DNA of 41,448 nt from Candidatus Uhrbacteria bacterium GW2011_GWF2_39_13 (GTDB lineage: Bacteria > Patescibacteriota > Patescibacteriia > UBA9934 > GWF2-40-263): assembly GCA_000993535.1 (NCBI GenBank), contig LBWG01000007.1:1-41448 (forward strand). Reading direction: 5' to 3'. Under the pieces are notes generated by a model that saw only the letters and a program-made list of their open reading frames with translations, was not told the origin of the DNA and made no database searches. The stretch's first letter is position 1; each line of letters starts with the position of its first letter. Below, one piece after another: positions 24,667 through 33,254 of this stretch. The translations under genes and the position numbers were made by a program.

Positions 24667-25908
24667 TTAATAGTGAAGATCTGGATAAAGAGGAAAGTGA
24701 CTTGTTAATTCTTTTACTTCTTCTGCAATCGCGTTCAGTTTTGTTTCGTCACTCCAGTGGGTGATGGCTTCATCAATCCACATTCCAATACGTTTCATTT
24801 CCTCTTCCTTCATTCCTCGGGTCGTGAGAGCTGGTGTTCCCAGTCGAATACCGGATGGATCCATAGGAGATCGAGTATCATCAGGGATCATATTTTTATT
24901 GACGGTAATTCCTGCTTTATTCAAAGCTGTCTCAGTCTGTTGTCCTGTGACTCCTTTTGGAGTGACGTCTACCAGCAACAAGTGGTTGTCTGTTCCTCCA
25001 AACATGAGTTTGTATCCTTTTTCTTGGAAAATTCCTTCGAGAATTTTTGCATTTTTTTTTATTTGTTGTGCGTACTGTTTAAATTCTGGAAGGGCTGCTT
25101 CTTTAAACGCAACCGCTTTTGCCGCAATAACATTTTCATGAGGGCCTCCCTGAAGACCTGGAAAAACGGCTTTATCAACCGCTTTTTTATGTTTTTCTTT
25201 GCAAAGAATCATTCCTCCACGAGGGCCTCGGAGAGTTTTATGAGTCGTGGTTGAGACAAGATCAAACAGAGGAACAGGATTATTCATTTCGCCTGATGCA
25301 ATAAGTCCGGCAATATGCGCGATGTCGGCCATGGTTAGGGCTCCTACTTCGTCGGCGATCGCTTTAATACGAGCGTAATCAATCTCTCGAGAATAGCCAG
25401 AATAGCCAACTAAGATTAAGTGCGGTTTATGTTCATGAGCCATTTTTTCAATTTGATCGTAGTCGATGATTCCTTCTGAGGTGGTTTTGTATCGGATAAA
25501 ATTCCACACCCCAGCAATAAACGTGACAGGATGTCCGTGAGTTAGGTGACCGCCGTGAGAGAGATCCATTCCTAAAATGGTTCCTCCCGCAGGCACAAGA
25601 GCCGCATAAGCTGCAAGGTTCGCTGGGGCTCCGGAGAGTGGTTGAACATTTACGTGTTCGGCACCAAAGAGTTGTTTTGCTCTATCAATAGCAAGCTGTT
25701 CAACAACATCAATCTCCTGGCATCCTCCGTAATACCGTTTTCCAGGATAGCCTTCTGAATATTTATTTGTGGCAATGGATCCCAGGGCTTCAAGCACAGC
25801 AGGAGAGACAAAATTTTCAGAAGGAATCATTTCAAGACCTGTCTGCTGTCGGATCAATTCTCGATTGAGGGCGGAAGAAAGATCTGGGTCAAAAGAAGAA
25901 AGTTTCAT
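24667..25908 (-). CDS. glyA: Serine hydroxymethyltransferase
   Basis: The 413-residue PLP enzyme converts serine and tetrahydrofolate to glycine and 5,10-methylene-THF. It shows the family start GLEMIPSENFVSPAVLEALGS, the YPGKRYYGG string and the PLP-binding Lys224 in TTTHKTLRGPRGG. Length matches bacterial GlyA. It lies upstream of folD on the same strand, forming a one-carbon unit. One-carbon genes are among the few biosynthetic functions often kept in reduced genomes. Confidence 0.96.
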   Translation of the reverse strand: MKLSSFDPDLSSALNRELIRQQTGLEMIPSENFVSPAVLEALGSIATNKYSEGYPGKRYYGGCQEIDVVEQLAIDRAKQLFGAEHVNVQPLSGAPANLAAYAALVPAGGTILGMDLSHGGHLTHGHPVTFIAGVWNFIRYKTTSEGIIDYDQIEKMAHEHKPHLILVGYSGYSREIDYARIKAIADEVGALTMADIAHIAGLIASGEMNNPVPLFDLVSTTTHKTLRGPRGGMILCKEKHKKAVDKAVFPGLQGGPHENVIAAKAVAFKEAALPEFKQYAQQIKKNAKILEGIFQEKGYKLMFGGTDNHLLLVDVTPKGVTGQQTETALNKAGITVNKNMIPDDTRSPMDPSGIRLGTPALTTRGMKEEEMKRIGMWIDEAITHWSDETKLNAIAEEVKELTSHFPLYPDLHY

Positions 25909-26072
25909 AATCGTTGTAAAACAAAAACATGAATTAAATAAGGATCATGTGTGTCTTACAAGAAAATTATGACATAAGGGTACAAATAGATCTTTCTTTA
26001 ATAAGTTTTATTCTACGAGACTTGAGATAGATTGACAAACTTTGCAAAATCACGTTTGAATTGAGCTTCTTA
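25909..26072. other. Divergent intergenic region between glyA and murC
   Basis: The region is AT-rich and has no convincing ORF. It holds the promoters of the two divergent genes; only the murC one (26073-26081) is clear. A TTGACA at about 26033-26038 is too far from the murC -10 to serve it. Confidence 0.4.
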
Positions 26073-26081
26073 TGCTAAAAT
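26073..26081 (+). promoter_or_regulatory. Extended -10 promoter of murC
   Basis: TG-C-TAAAAT (26073-26081) ends 8 nt before the murC ATG, so initiation is predicted at or next to the start codon (leaderless). Confidence 0.65.
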
Positions 26082-26089
26082 AATCGTGT

Positions 26090-27460
26090 ATGTTTCAATC
26101 GTATCGTCATGTTCATTTTGTAGGAATCGCAGGTATTGGAATGTCAGCGCTTGCAAAGTGGTTTCTTCATGAAGGAATCAAAGTGAGCGGTTCTGATCTT
26201 TCTATCAATGCAACAACCCAAGATCTTCGAAAACGCGGAGTCACTTTTTTTTCAGGTCATGCCGTTTCCAATATAGCAGAAGATATTGATCTTCTTATCT
26301 ATACTTCAGCTATTCCAGAACACAATATTGAACGGCAGCACGCTCAAGAACGAGGAATCTCTCAAAAATCCTATTTTGAAACTCTGGGGGAGATTTCAAA
26401 GTCTTTTTCAACGATTGTCATCACAGGAACTAATGGAAAAAGTACAACAACCGCTATACTCGGGCTTTTATTGGAGGCCGCTGGATATGATCCAACGGTC
26501 CTTGTCGGTTCACTTGTCCCAGGATTTAAAGACGGGAATCTCCGTTTGGGTAAGGGTCGTTTTTTTGTGGTGGAGGGTTGTGAATATCGCGCGAACATGA
26601 TGAATCTTGATCCTGAGATGATTGTGCTTACAAATATTGAAGAAGATCATTTGGATTATTATCGTGATTTGAACCACATTCAACAAACTTTTCAAGCATT
26701 TGTCGATAAACTTCAAGGAAAGGGAATGGTGGTTTATAACGCCATGGATCCAGGCACAGCCGCTTTGCATTTTTCTCGAAGCGTTGGATATGGATTTGAA
26801 AAAGAAACAGATTACTTTGCTCGTCAGAGAACCGTGTCACAGGGAGCTCAGCAAGTAAGTGTGTATCGCCATGAGACAGACGAACTTTATTTAGGTGATT
26901 TAAAATTACAAATTCCCGGAGAATTTAATGTGATGAATGCTCTGGCTGCGATCTCTGCTGCGATGGAGCTTGGGATTCCTTTTGAAACGTGTTGTCGTGT
27001 TCTTGAACAATTTAAAGGCATTTGGCGTCGTTTTGAACGGGTGGGTGTTTGGAGAGGAGCGGATGTCATTTCTGATTACGGACACCATCCAACGGCTATT
27101 GCTCAAACCGTTCAAGCGGCAAGGGAATTTTTTCCAGGTCGTAGGATCTTATTGTGTTATCAGCCTCATCAGCATGATAGAACGAAAAAGTTATTTGATG
27201 AGTTTGTTGAAACACTTGCTCTTGCCGATCATGTGATTGTCGTAGAGATTTATGATGTGGCAGGACGCAATGAAGAGCATAATGTCAGTTCAAATGATCT
27301 CGTATTAGCGATCAAGAAAAAAGATTCTGCAAAAGATATTATGTACGCGGAAGATTTTGTTGCAGCAGAAAATTTATTGTGTGATGTCGTCCAATCTAAT
27401 GACGTGCTTCTTATTATGGGAGCTGGTGACATTGATTCTTTAGCAAGAAAACTCGTATGA
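26090..27460 (+). CDS. murC: UDP-N-acetylmuramate--L-alanine ligase
   Basis: The 456-residue cytoplasmic ligase adds L-Ala to UDP-MurNAc with ATP, the first peptide step of peptidoglycan synthesis. The N-terminal Rossmann-like start HFVGIAGIGMSALA is specific to MurC. The central ATPase domain has GTNGKSTTT (113-121), and the region IEEDHLDYY plus the later DYGHHPTAI fit the family. The last 4 nt overlap murB (ATGA), so the two are co-translated. MurC precedes MurB in many bacteria, and here they make up the whole operon. Confidence 0.95.
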   Translation: MFQSYRHVHFVGIAGIGMSALAKWFLHEGIKVSGSDLSINATTQDLRKRGVTFFSGHAVSNIAEDIDLLIYTSAIPEHNIERQHAQERGISQKSYFETLGEISKSFSTIVITGTNGKSTTTAILGLLLEAAGYDPTVLVGSLVPGFKDGNLRLGKGRFFVVEGCEYRANMMNLDPEMIVLTNIEEDHLDYYRDLNHIQQTFQAFVDKLQGKGMVVYNAMDPGTAALHFSRSVGYGFEKETDYFARQRTVSQGAQQVSVYRHETDELYLGDLKLQIPGEFNVMNALAAISAAMELGIPFETCCRVLEQFKGIWRRFERVGVWRGADVISDYGHHPTAIAQTVQAAREFFPGRRILLCYQPHQHDRTKKLFDEFVETLALADHVIVVEIYDVAGRNEEHNVSSNDLVLAIKKKDSAKDIMYAEDFVAAENLLCDVVQSNDVLLIMGAGDIDSLARKLV

Positions 27461-28419
27461 CTCTTTCTCAACAACTTACCATGATTGTTGGTAACCGGAT
27501 GTTTGAAAATGAACCTATGTTTAAACATACGAATTTTCGTATTGGCGGTCCTGCAAAATGGTTTGTTGAAATAAAATCTCTGGATGAACTTCAAGGAGTT
27601 TTGGAGGTGATTAAGGAAAATCAGTTATCCTTTTTTGTCTTGGGAGGTGGATCTAATATTCTCGTCAGCGATCAGGGGTTTGATGGTGTTGTTGTGAAAA
27701 TGGCTATGCGCACCTATGAAATTCAGGGCAAGCGTATTAAATCCGATGCCGGAGTTCTTGCAAGCGCTCTTGCGCGTGCAACGGCAACGCATGGACTCAA
27801 AGGACTTACTTGGGCTATTTCACTTCCTGGAACCGTTGGAGGAGGTGTACGAGGGAATGCTGGTTGTTTTGGTGGAGAAATGAAAGACTATTTTATAAGT
27901 GCTTTTGTCCTTCGAGATGGTGAGTTGATTGAACTCAAAAAAGAAGACTTAGCTTTTGGCTATCGTGAATCTGTCATTAAACATAATAACGATATTATTG
28001 TTTCTGCTACATTCGAGTTACAAGAAGGAGATCCAACGGAATTAAAAATAGAATTAGACGATAAACTTATGAGACGTAAAAAATCTCAGCCACTGGATGC
28101 GGGATCTGCTGGATGTCTTTTTAAAAATTATGAGATAAAAAACGACGAGGATGTGCAACGTCTTGCTTCTTATGCCGATATACCTCCAGAGATGTGGTCA
28201 GCCCGGCGGATTTCCGCCGGCTGGCTCATAGACAATCTCGGTCTTAAAGGTACACACATTGGTGGGGCAAAAATAAGTGAACAGCACGGAAATTTTGTCG
28301 TTAATACAGGTTCTGCCACGGCAGACGATGTTGTTCAGTTAGTAGCTCTTATAAAAACCCGCGCTCGTAACGAATATGGTATTGTATTGCAGGAGGAGGT
28401 TCAATACGTAGGTTTCTAA
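27457..28419 (+). CDS. murB: UDP-N-acetylenolpyruvoylglucosamine reductase
   Basis: The 320-residue flavoenzyme reduces UDP-GlcNAc-enolpyruvate to UDP-MurNAc with NADPH and FAD. FAD-binding strings are present: FRIGGPAKWF near residue 30, LGGGSNILVSDQGF and GTVGGGVRGNAG. The reductase core has SAGCLFKN and ISAGWLIDNLGLKG, and the C terminus keeps the catalytic Glu region (VLQEEVQYVGF). A GC-rich perfect hairpin (about 28203-28219) lies inside the coding sequence for RRISAGW. The stop codon is inside the left arm of the large inverted repeat that follows. Confidence 0.95.
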   Translation: MTLSQQLTMIVGNRMFENEPMFKHTNFRIGGPAKWFVEIKSLDELQGVLEVIKENQLSFFVLGGGSNILVSDQGFDGVVVKMAMRTYEIQGKRIKSDAGVLASALARATATHGLKGLTWAISLPGTVGGGVRGNAGCFGGEMKDYFISAFVLRDGELIELKKEDLAFGYRESVIKHNNDIIVSATFELQEGDPTELKIELDDKLMRRKKSQPLDAGSAGCLFKNYEIKNDEDVQRLASYADIPPEMWSARRISAGWLIDNLGLKGTHIGGAKISEQHGNFVVNTGSATADDVVQLVALIKTRARNEYGIVLQEEVQYVGF

Positions 28420-28577
28420 ACATTTTAAAATTCGCGATCTTGCGGCTTACGGGCGCCCGCTGACTCCGCTCTCCCTATTCTGAATAGGGGTCGCGCAGCT
28501 CAACCCGCCCGAACGAACGTTCGACGGTCGGGCGGGCAGCCCGTGCACCGCAATCTCATCGAATTTTAAAATGTTTA
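28417..28577. repeat. Large folded inverted-repeat element between murB and hpf
   Basis: The outer arms are perfect 18-nt inverted repeats (28417-28434 and 28560-28577) made of an AT-rich block ending in TTCG. Inside, further pairings continue the stem: TTGCGG (28440-28445) with CCGCAA (28548-28553), and ACGGGC (28449-28454) with GCCCGT (28539-28544). The core holds two side hairpins: CCCTATT/AATAGGG (28473-28489, loop CTG) and CCCGCCCGA/TCGGGCGGG (28504-28536) with an inner CGAACGTTCG. The 161-nt unit thus folds as a long stem with a branched, GC-rich head. It could be a non-autonomous mobile element, a structured RNA or an elaborate terminator. Confidence 0.75.
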
Positions 28578-28619
28578 AATTAAATGAGAATTCGAAAAGT
28601 TATAAATTTATTACTGTTT

Positions 28620-28967
28620 ATGCGTATTACTTCAATAAAAGGAACGAACATGCTTCTTACGGATGCAATTAAATCTCGAGTAACCTCCCAGGCTGTCGCT
28701 TTAGAGAAATTAACGAAAGATTTTGAACCAGTGGCAGAATTACGAGTAGAAGTTGGAAAATCCACAAAACATCATGCAAAAGGGCCTTTTTTTCTTGCAG
28801 AATTTCAGCTCCATGTTCCAGGAACCGAATTAAGAGCTTCTGTTCTGGAAGAAGATTTATACCACGCAATTTCTCAAGCTCGAGATCAAATACGACGACA
28901 ACTGAAAGGATATAAAGATAAGTTAAAAGAAAAGAGTCAGAAAAAAGAACGACCAGATAAAAAGTAA
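28620..28967 (+). CDS. hpf: Ribosome hibernation factor HPF/RaiA-like (short form)
   Basis: The 115-residue protein is a short HPF/YfiA-type protein that binds the 30S decoding centre and stores ribosomes in an inactive form. It has the family order strand-helix-strands-helix: MRITSIKGTNMLLTDAIKSR, then ELRVEVGKSTKHH, FFLAEFQLHVPG and the final helix DLYHAISQARDQIRRQLKGY. The tail is lysine-rich. The long-form dimerisation domain is absent. I chose ATG 28620 because the domain begins there; an upstream in-frame ATG (28584) would add 12 unconserved residues. Confidence 0.88.
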   Translation: MRITSIKGTNMLLTDAIKSRVTSQAVALEKLTKDFEPVAELRVEVGKSTKHHAKGPFFLAEFQLHVPGTELRASVLEEDLYHAISQARDQIRRQLKGYKDKLKEKSQKKERPDKK

Positions 28968-29001
28968 AATCAAACGACGGGGGAATCCCCGTCGTTTGAT
29001 T
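28968..29001. terminator. Terminator between hpf and secA
   Basis: A perfect 15-bp stem (28968-28982 with 28987-29001) closes the loop GAAT. It begins right after the hpf stop codon. The T tract is short, but the AT-rich outer arm could serve both strands. Confidence 0.75.
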
Positions 29002-29018
29002 AATTCATCAAAAAAGAG

Positions 29019-29024
29019 GATAAT
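29019..29024 (+). promoter_or_regulatory. -10 box of secA
   Basis: GATAAT (29019-29024) ends 9 nt before the secA ATG at 29034, directly after the hpf terminator. No clear -35 lies upstream. It fits the leaderless pattern of the window. Confidence 0.45.
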
Positions 29025-29033
29025 CATGCCCGT

Positions 29034-31817
29034 ATGTCAAAGATTTTGAAGGTTCTTTTTGGGGATCCAAACAAAAAATTGCTTAACGAATTACAAAAAG
29101 AAGTTGAAAAAATAAATGGATTTGAATCAACCATCCAACTTCTTTCTGACGAAGCATTAAAAGTTAAAACGCAGGAATTTAAAACAAAACTTTCTCAAGG
29201 AGTTCTTCTTGATAATCTTCTCCATGAGGCTTTCGCGGTTGTGCGTGAGGCAGCTCGTCGAACACTCGGACAGCGTCATTATGATGTTCAACTCATTGGA
29301 GGACTTGTGTTGCATCGCGGTCAAATTGCTGAAATGCGTACTGGTGAAGGGAAAACATTAACCTCTACTCTAGCCTTGTATACGAATGCTCTGCGCGGAC
29401 AGGGATGCCATCTTGTTACGGTCAACGATTATTTGGCCAGACGTGATGCTGTCTGGATGGGACAAGTGTTTCATTTTCTTGGGTTATCCGTTGCCTGTAT
29501 TCAGCAAGACGGTGGGCTACTCTATGACCCTTCTTTTAAGCATAAAGAAGGCGGGGAGATTGAACAAAAAGCGGATGAAGAACGTGATGAGACAGGTTCC
29601 TTTCATGTTCGTGAAGATTACTTGCGTCCTTGTTCTCGAAAAGAGGCCTATGGAGCGGATATTACCTATGGAACCAATAATCAGTTTGGGTTTGATTATC
29701 TTCGCGATAACATGGCATCTACCTTAGATCAGTGTGTTATGCGCGAACTTCACTACGCGATTGTCGATGAAATCGATTCTATTTTGATCGATGAAGCTCG
29801 TACTCCATTGATTATTTCTGCCGCGGCTGAAAAATCAAATGATCTTTATTATCGTTTCGCACAAATGACGAATGAGTTAAATGAGAAGGAACATTTTAAT
29901 GTTGACGAAAAAATGCGAACAGCCACGCTTACGGAAGCTGGAATTGAAAAGATCGAAAAAGTGTTAGGAATTGAAAATTTATACGCCATGGATCAAGGAC
30001 TCTATCAGCGTTTTGCTGATACGGCTTTGCGTGCGAAGGCAAACTATCAGCGCGATGTCCATTATGTCGTGAAAAATGGAGAGGTCATTATTGTAGATGA
30101 ATTTACCGGACGTTTAATGCCTGGTCGTAGATTTTCCGAAGGTATTCATCAAGCCATTGAGGCCAGAGAAGGTGTGGAGATAAAAAATGAGAGTCGAACC
30201 ATGGCGACGATTACCTTCCAAAATTTATTCCGCATGTATCACAAATTAGCTGGAATGACGGGTACGGCTGCCACAGAAGCAGAGGAGTTTTCAAAAATTT
30301 ATAATCTGGAAGTGGTGGAGATTCCAACGAATCAGCCTATTGTTCGTGTTGATGCGCAAGATCGTGTTTATAAAACAGAACTTGGAAAATTTTCTGCACT
30401 TGTGAATGATATTCGTGAATATCAACAAAAAGGTCAGCCTGTGTTAGTGGGTACAGTGAGTGTGGAAAAAAATGAACTTCTTTCCCAGTTGTTAACAAAA
30501 GCTGGTATTACCCATCAACTGTTAAATGCTAAAAACCATGTTCAAGAAGGGGAGATTATTGCACAAGCCGGACGCAAGAGTGCTGTGACGATTGCCACAA
30601 ACATGGCAGGGCGGGGAGTGGATATTAAACTTGGAGGAAACCCTCCAGTAAAAGAAGAGGAAGACGAGGTGAAAAGATTGGGAGGACTTCATGTGATCGG
30701 AACCGAAAGACATGATTCACGTCGTATCGATAATCAGTTGCGTGGACGCTCTGGTCGTCAAGGAGATCCTGGGTACACGCAGTTCTATCTTTCTATGGAA
30801 GATGGATTGATGCGGATTTTTGGATCTGATCGTGCAAAGGGGATGATGGATCGATTAGGGATACCTGACGATATGCCCATTGAAAATAGTTTTATTACCG
30901 GTTCTATTGAAAAAGCCCAGACACGCGTGGAAGGACACCACTTTGATGCTCGCAAACATCTGCTTGAATATGACGATGTTTTAAATAAACATCGTGAGGT
31001 GATTTACGCCCGTCGTCGAGAGATTTTAGAAACCTTTTCCAAAGAACCAGAAAAAATGCGAGATCGTATTTTGGATGTCATCGAGGGAGAGATTGAACAG
31101 ATCGTTCTTTTTCATTCTTCTGAAAATGCTGCAGACGGAACGTGGAATCTTAAAGAAATTATTGAGACACTCAATACCATCATTACTCTCTCAGATGAAG
31201 AATTGTCTGATTTTAAACAGATGGGCTTAGTGATCAAGCAAGACAAGGAACAACTCGCACAAATGCGTACTCAAGTGATTATTAAAATCATGGAAAGTAT
31301 CCGAGCCCACTATGATGCTCTGTATGATGTGTTTGAGGATCGCAAGAGTGTTTATAACATTGAACGCGGAGTTCTTTTGCGCGCTATTGATATGCTGTGG
31401 GTAGACCACCTGGCGGCTATGGGGGCTTTGCGTACCGGCATCGGGTTGCAGGGGTATGGTCAGCGAGATCCATTGATCGAATACAAAAAAGAAGGATTTA
31501 ACATGTTTCAGCATTTGCTTGGTTCCATTAACAACGAAATCACCAATACCTTCTTTAAGTACGCAAAACATGCAGTAGACATGAAAGTTCAGGTTGATTT
31601 GGGTAGATCTCTTTTTCAAAAAGCCGGTATTATTCTTCAAGGTCCAGCAAAAATCAGCAACGGAGGAACGGAAAAATCAATAACAGTAGAATCTCCTCAA
31701 ACAAACGAATCCAAAATTGGCCGCAATGATTCGTGTTTCTGTGGGTCAGGGAAGAAATATAAGCGTTGTGGATTAGTAAATACCATAGAGCATCAGAAAA
31801 ACTTGAAAAAAGTATAA
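29034..31817 (+). CDS. secA: Preprotein translocase ATPase SecA
   Basis: The 927-residue motor drives Sec-dependent export through SecYEG. It has the N-terminal family start, Walker A MRTGEGKTLT (101-110), DEIDSILIDEARTPL, the preprotein cross-linking domain, the second helicase domain (VGTVSVEKNELLS, ATNMAGRGVDI) and the scaffold/wing regions. Compared with E. coli SecA, about 40 extra residues lie near 158-200, before AYGADITYGTNN. The C-terminal zinc motif reads CFCGSGKKYKRCG: Cys901, Cys903 and Cys912 are present, but the fourth ligand (normally His or Cys at 913) is Gly. The hydrophilic region around 180-190 is rich in Asp and Glu. Confidence 0.97.
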   Translation: MSKILKVLFGDPNKKLLNELQKEVEKINGFESTIQLLSDEALKVKTQEFKTKLSQGVLLDNLLHEAFAVVREAARRTLGQRHYDVQLIGGLVLHRGQIAEMRTGEGKTLTSTLALYTNALRGQGCHLVTVNDYLARRDAVWMGQVFHFLGLSVACIQQDGGLLYDPSFKHKEGGEIEQKADEERDETGSFHVREDYLRPCSRKEAYGADITYGTNNQFGFDYLRDNMASTLDQCVMRELHYAIVDEIDSILIDEARTPLIISAAAEKSNDLYYRFAQMTNELNEKEHFNVDEKMRTATLTEAGIEKIEKVLGIENLYAMDQGLYQRFADTALRAKANYQRDVHYVVKNGEVIIVDEFTGRLMPGRRFSEGIHQAIEAREGVEIKNESRTMATITFQNLFRMYHKLAGMTGTAATEAEEFSKIYNLEVVEIPTNQPIVRVDAQDRVYKTELGKFSALVNDIREYQQKGQPVLVGTVSVEKNELLSQLLTKAGITHQLLNAKNHVQEGEIIAQAGRKSAVTIATNMAGRGVDIKLGGNPPVKEEEDEVKRLGGLHVIGTERHDSRRIDNQLRGRSGRQGDPGYTQFYLSMEDGLMRIFGSDRAKGMMDRLGIPDDMPIENSFITGSIEKAQTRVEGHHFDARKHLLEYDDVLNKHREVIYARRREILETFSKEPEKMRDRILDVIEGEIEQIVLFHSSENAADGTWNLKEIIETLNTIITLSDEELSDFKQMGLVIKQDKEQLAQMRTQVIIKIMESIRAHYDALYDVFEDRKSVYNIERGVLLRAIDMLWVDHLAAMGALRTGIGLQGYGQRDPLIEYKKEGFNMFQHLLGSINNEITNTFFKYAKHAVDMKVQVDLGRSLFQKAGIILQGPAKISNGGTEKSITVESPQTNESKIGRNDSCFCGSGKKYKRCGLVNTIEHQKNLKKV

Positions 31818-31878
31818 AATTGGGGCAGATAATAACGAAAAAGTGGAACTATCTACCCAAAAATTGTACTCAATCGAC

Positions 31879-31907
31879 TTGATAATCGTCTATTAATCGT
31901 CTATTAT
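31879..31907 (+). promoter_or_regulatory. Promoter of the fic gene with tandem 11-bp repeats
   Basis: TTGATA (31879-31884) and TATTAT (31902-31907) are 17 bp apart. The -10 ends 9 nt before ATG 31917. Two identical 11-bp direct repeats, AATCGTCTATT (31884-31894 and 31895-31905), fill the spacer and -10, a plausible repressor site on one face of the helix. Confidence 0.65.
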
Positions 31908-31916
31908 ACGTATATA

Positions 31917-32966
31917 ATGACTAATCAAAGAATTCTCATGTTTAACCCAAAATATACGATAACAAATAAGCTTTTGGGTAATATCAAGCGCGTAGCGGAA
32001 ATTGTCACCGACCTAAATAGTCACAGTTTTCCCAAAGTGGTGCTTTTGGAAATGGAACGTCGTGCTCGGGAAATATCTGCTTATTCCTCAACCAGCATTG
32101 AGGGTAATCCTTTGCCGCTGACGGACGTTAAAAGGATTCTCAAAAACAGACCGGAGTATATTCGTGATTCTGAAAAGGAAGTTTTAAATTACAACAAGGC
32201 CTTGATTGAATTGGATGAGCTGATTAGGGAGAAAAAAATAGCTCTCAATATTGATTGGTTGGAAAAAATTCAGAAAATGGTCATGGACGGTCTTATAGCA
32301 GAACATCGCTCTGGTCATATCCGAAAAGAGCCGGTTTTTGTCAATGATCCAAGGATCAGAAAAACCATATATTGGCCGCCGGATCATCAGGAAGTAATAT
32401 CCCTGCTTAACGATTTGTTTGAATTTTTGGAAAAAAATAATCAATCAGTCGACCCATTGATTTTGGCTGGTATTTTTCACAGTCAATTTGTGATCGTTCA
32501 TCCGTTCATTGATGGCAATGGGCGCACGGCGCGCCTGGCGACTAAAGTTTTGTTGGCGAAAATGGGTCTCAACACATTTAACTTATTCAGTTTTGAAAAT
32601 TATTATAATCAAAATGTTACCCGCTATTTTGAGGAGGTTGGCTTGCTGGGTAATTATTATGATCTGAAAGACCAAATTGATTTTACTTCCTGGCTGGAAT
32701 ATTTCACGGATGGGATTATCGATGAACTTTTGCGAGTGGAAAAGGAGTTGGAAAAAGAAGCCATCAATCCCGATACGGCTCTGAAAGAGTATCATCAGAA
32801 AATAATTGATTTTATCAAAGAAAAAGGTTTTATTACCGATAAGGATTACTCTGTGCTCACTGATCGCGCCAAACCGACAAGAAACTTGGATTTCAGAAAA
32901 CTTATTGATTTAGGAATTATTGTGAAGGCTGGCAAGGGCAAGGCGACTTATTACAAATTGAAGTAA
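31917..32966 (+). CDS. Fic family protein (class II, self-inhibited)
   Basis: The 349-residue protein should transfer AMP, or another nucleotide part, to a hydroxyl side chain of a target protein. The catalytic motif is complete: HPFIDGNGR (195-203) followed by TARLA. An N-terminal inhibitory motif Ser58-x3-Glu62-Gly63 in SSTSIEGNP marks it as class II, where the inhibitory helix is in the same chain. The C-terminal ~75 residues look like a winged-helix domain (KGFITDKDYSVLTDRAK). It has its own promoter with tandem repeats, and codon choice differs somewhat from secA. A uvrA stub and a broken gene follow, so this is probably an acquired patch. Target unknown. Confidence 0.9.
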   Translation: MTNQRILMFNPKYTITNKLLGNIKRVAEIVTDLNSHSFPKVVLLEMERRAREISAYSSTSIEGNPLPLTDVKRILKNRPEYIRDSEKEVLNYNKALIELDELIREKKIALNIDWLEKIQKMVMDGLIAEHRSGHIRKEPVFVNDPRIRKTIYWPPDHQEVISLLNDLFEFLEKNNQSVDPLILAGIFHSQFVIVHPFIDGNGRTARLATKVLLAKMGLNTFNLFSFENYYNQNVTRYFEEVGLLGNYYDLKDQIDFTSWLEYFTDGIIDELLRVEKELEKEAINPDTALKEYHQKIIDFIKEKGFITDKDYSVLTDRAKPTRNLDFRKLIDLGIIVKAGKGKATYYKLK

Positions 32967-32992
32967 GATTTTTCTTAATTGACTGAATTTTT

Positions 32993-33046
32993 ATGCCAAA
33001 TATAGTCATAAAAGGCGCTAGGACTCACAATTTAAAAAATATCTAG
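32993..33046 (+). pseudogene. uvrA: 5' stub of uvrA (17 codons)
   Basis: ATG at 32993 opens MPNIVIKGARTHNLKNI and then TAG (33044-33046). The string KGARTHNLKNI is the hallmark N terminus of the UvrA excision-repair ATPase, which normally continues for over 900 residues. Here the sequence leaves the family at the stop codon. It begins 26 nt after the fic stop codon. A hairpin starts 3 nt after the TAG. After the TAG another frame reads GDLNLEV, which vaguely resembles the next UvrA residues (DLEIPR), but it soon diverges. This looks like the broken end of a rearrangement. Confidence 0.7.
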
Positions 33047-33048
33047 GG

Positions 33049-33076
33049 AAGGCGATCTCAATCTCGAGGTCGCCTT
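33049..33076 (+). terminator. Hairpin after the uvrA stub
   Basis: AAGGCGATCTC (33049-33059) pairs with GAGGTCGCCTT (33066-33076), 11 bp with one T-G pair and a 6-nt loop, followed by the weak T-rich TATGTTTTC. It could end fic transcription. Confidence 0.55.
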
Positions 33077-33254
33077 TATGTTTTCCCCTGACCGTATGGT
33101 TTTTGACTGTTTGATGCCTGTATTAACTCATGTTTCTTAGATTTTCTTATGTCGATGGTTGACGAAATTGCTATTTTATGGAACATTTAGATATCAATAT
33201 AGATTGACTTTGGCAATAAGTTGCTCTAAATAGGGCGATTTTTTGCCATGGTAG
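33077..33254. other. Non-coding stretch between the uvrA stub and the truncated gene
   Basis: No ORF of note. The only small frame (ATG at 33150) stops after 11 codons. I see no promoter or repeat that I can support. Confidence 0.4.

Noticed and set aside
33047-33110. Frameshifted continuation of uvrA after the stub
   Set aside because: Another frame reads GDLNLEV after the stop, close to UvrA's DLEIPR, but the next residues do not fit UvrA and the bases are explained by the 11-bp hairpin.
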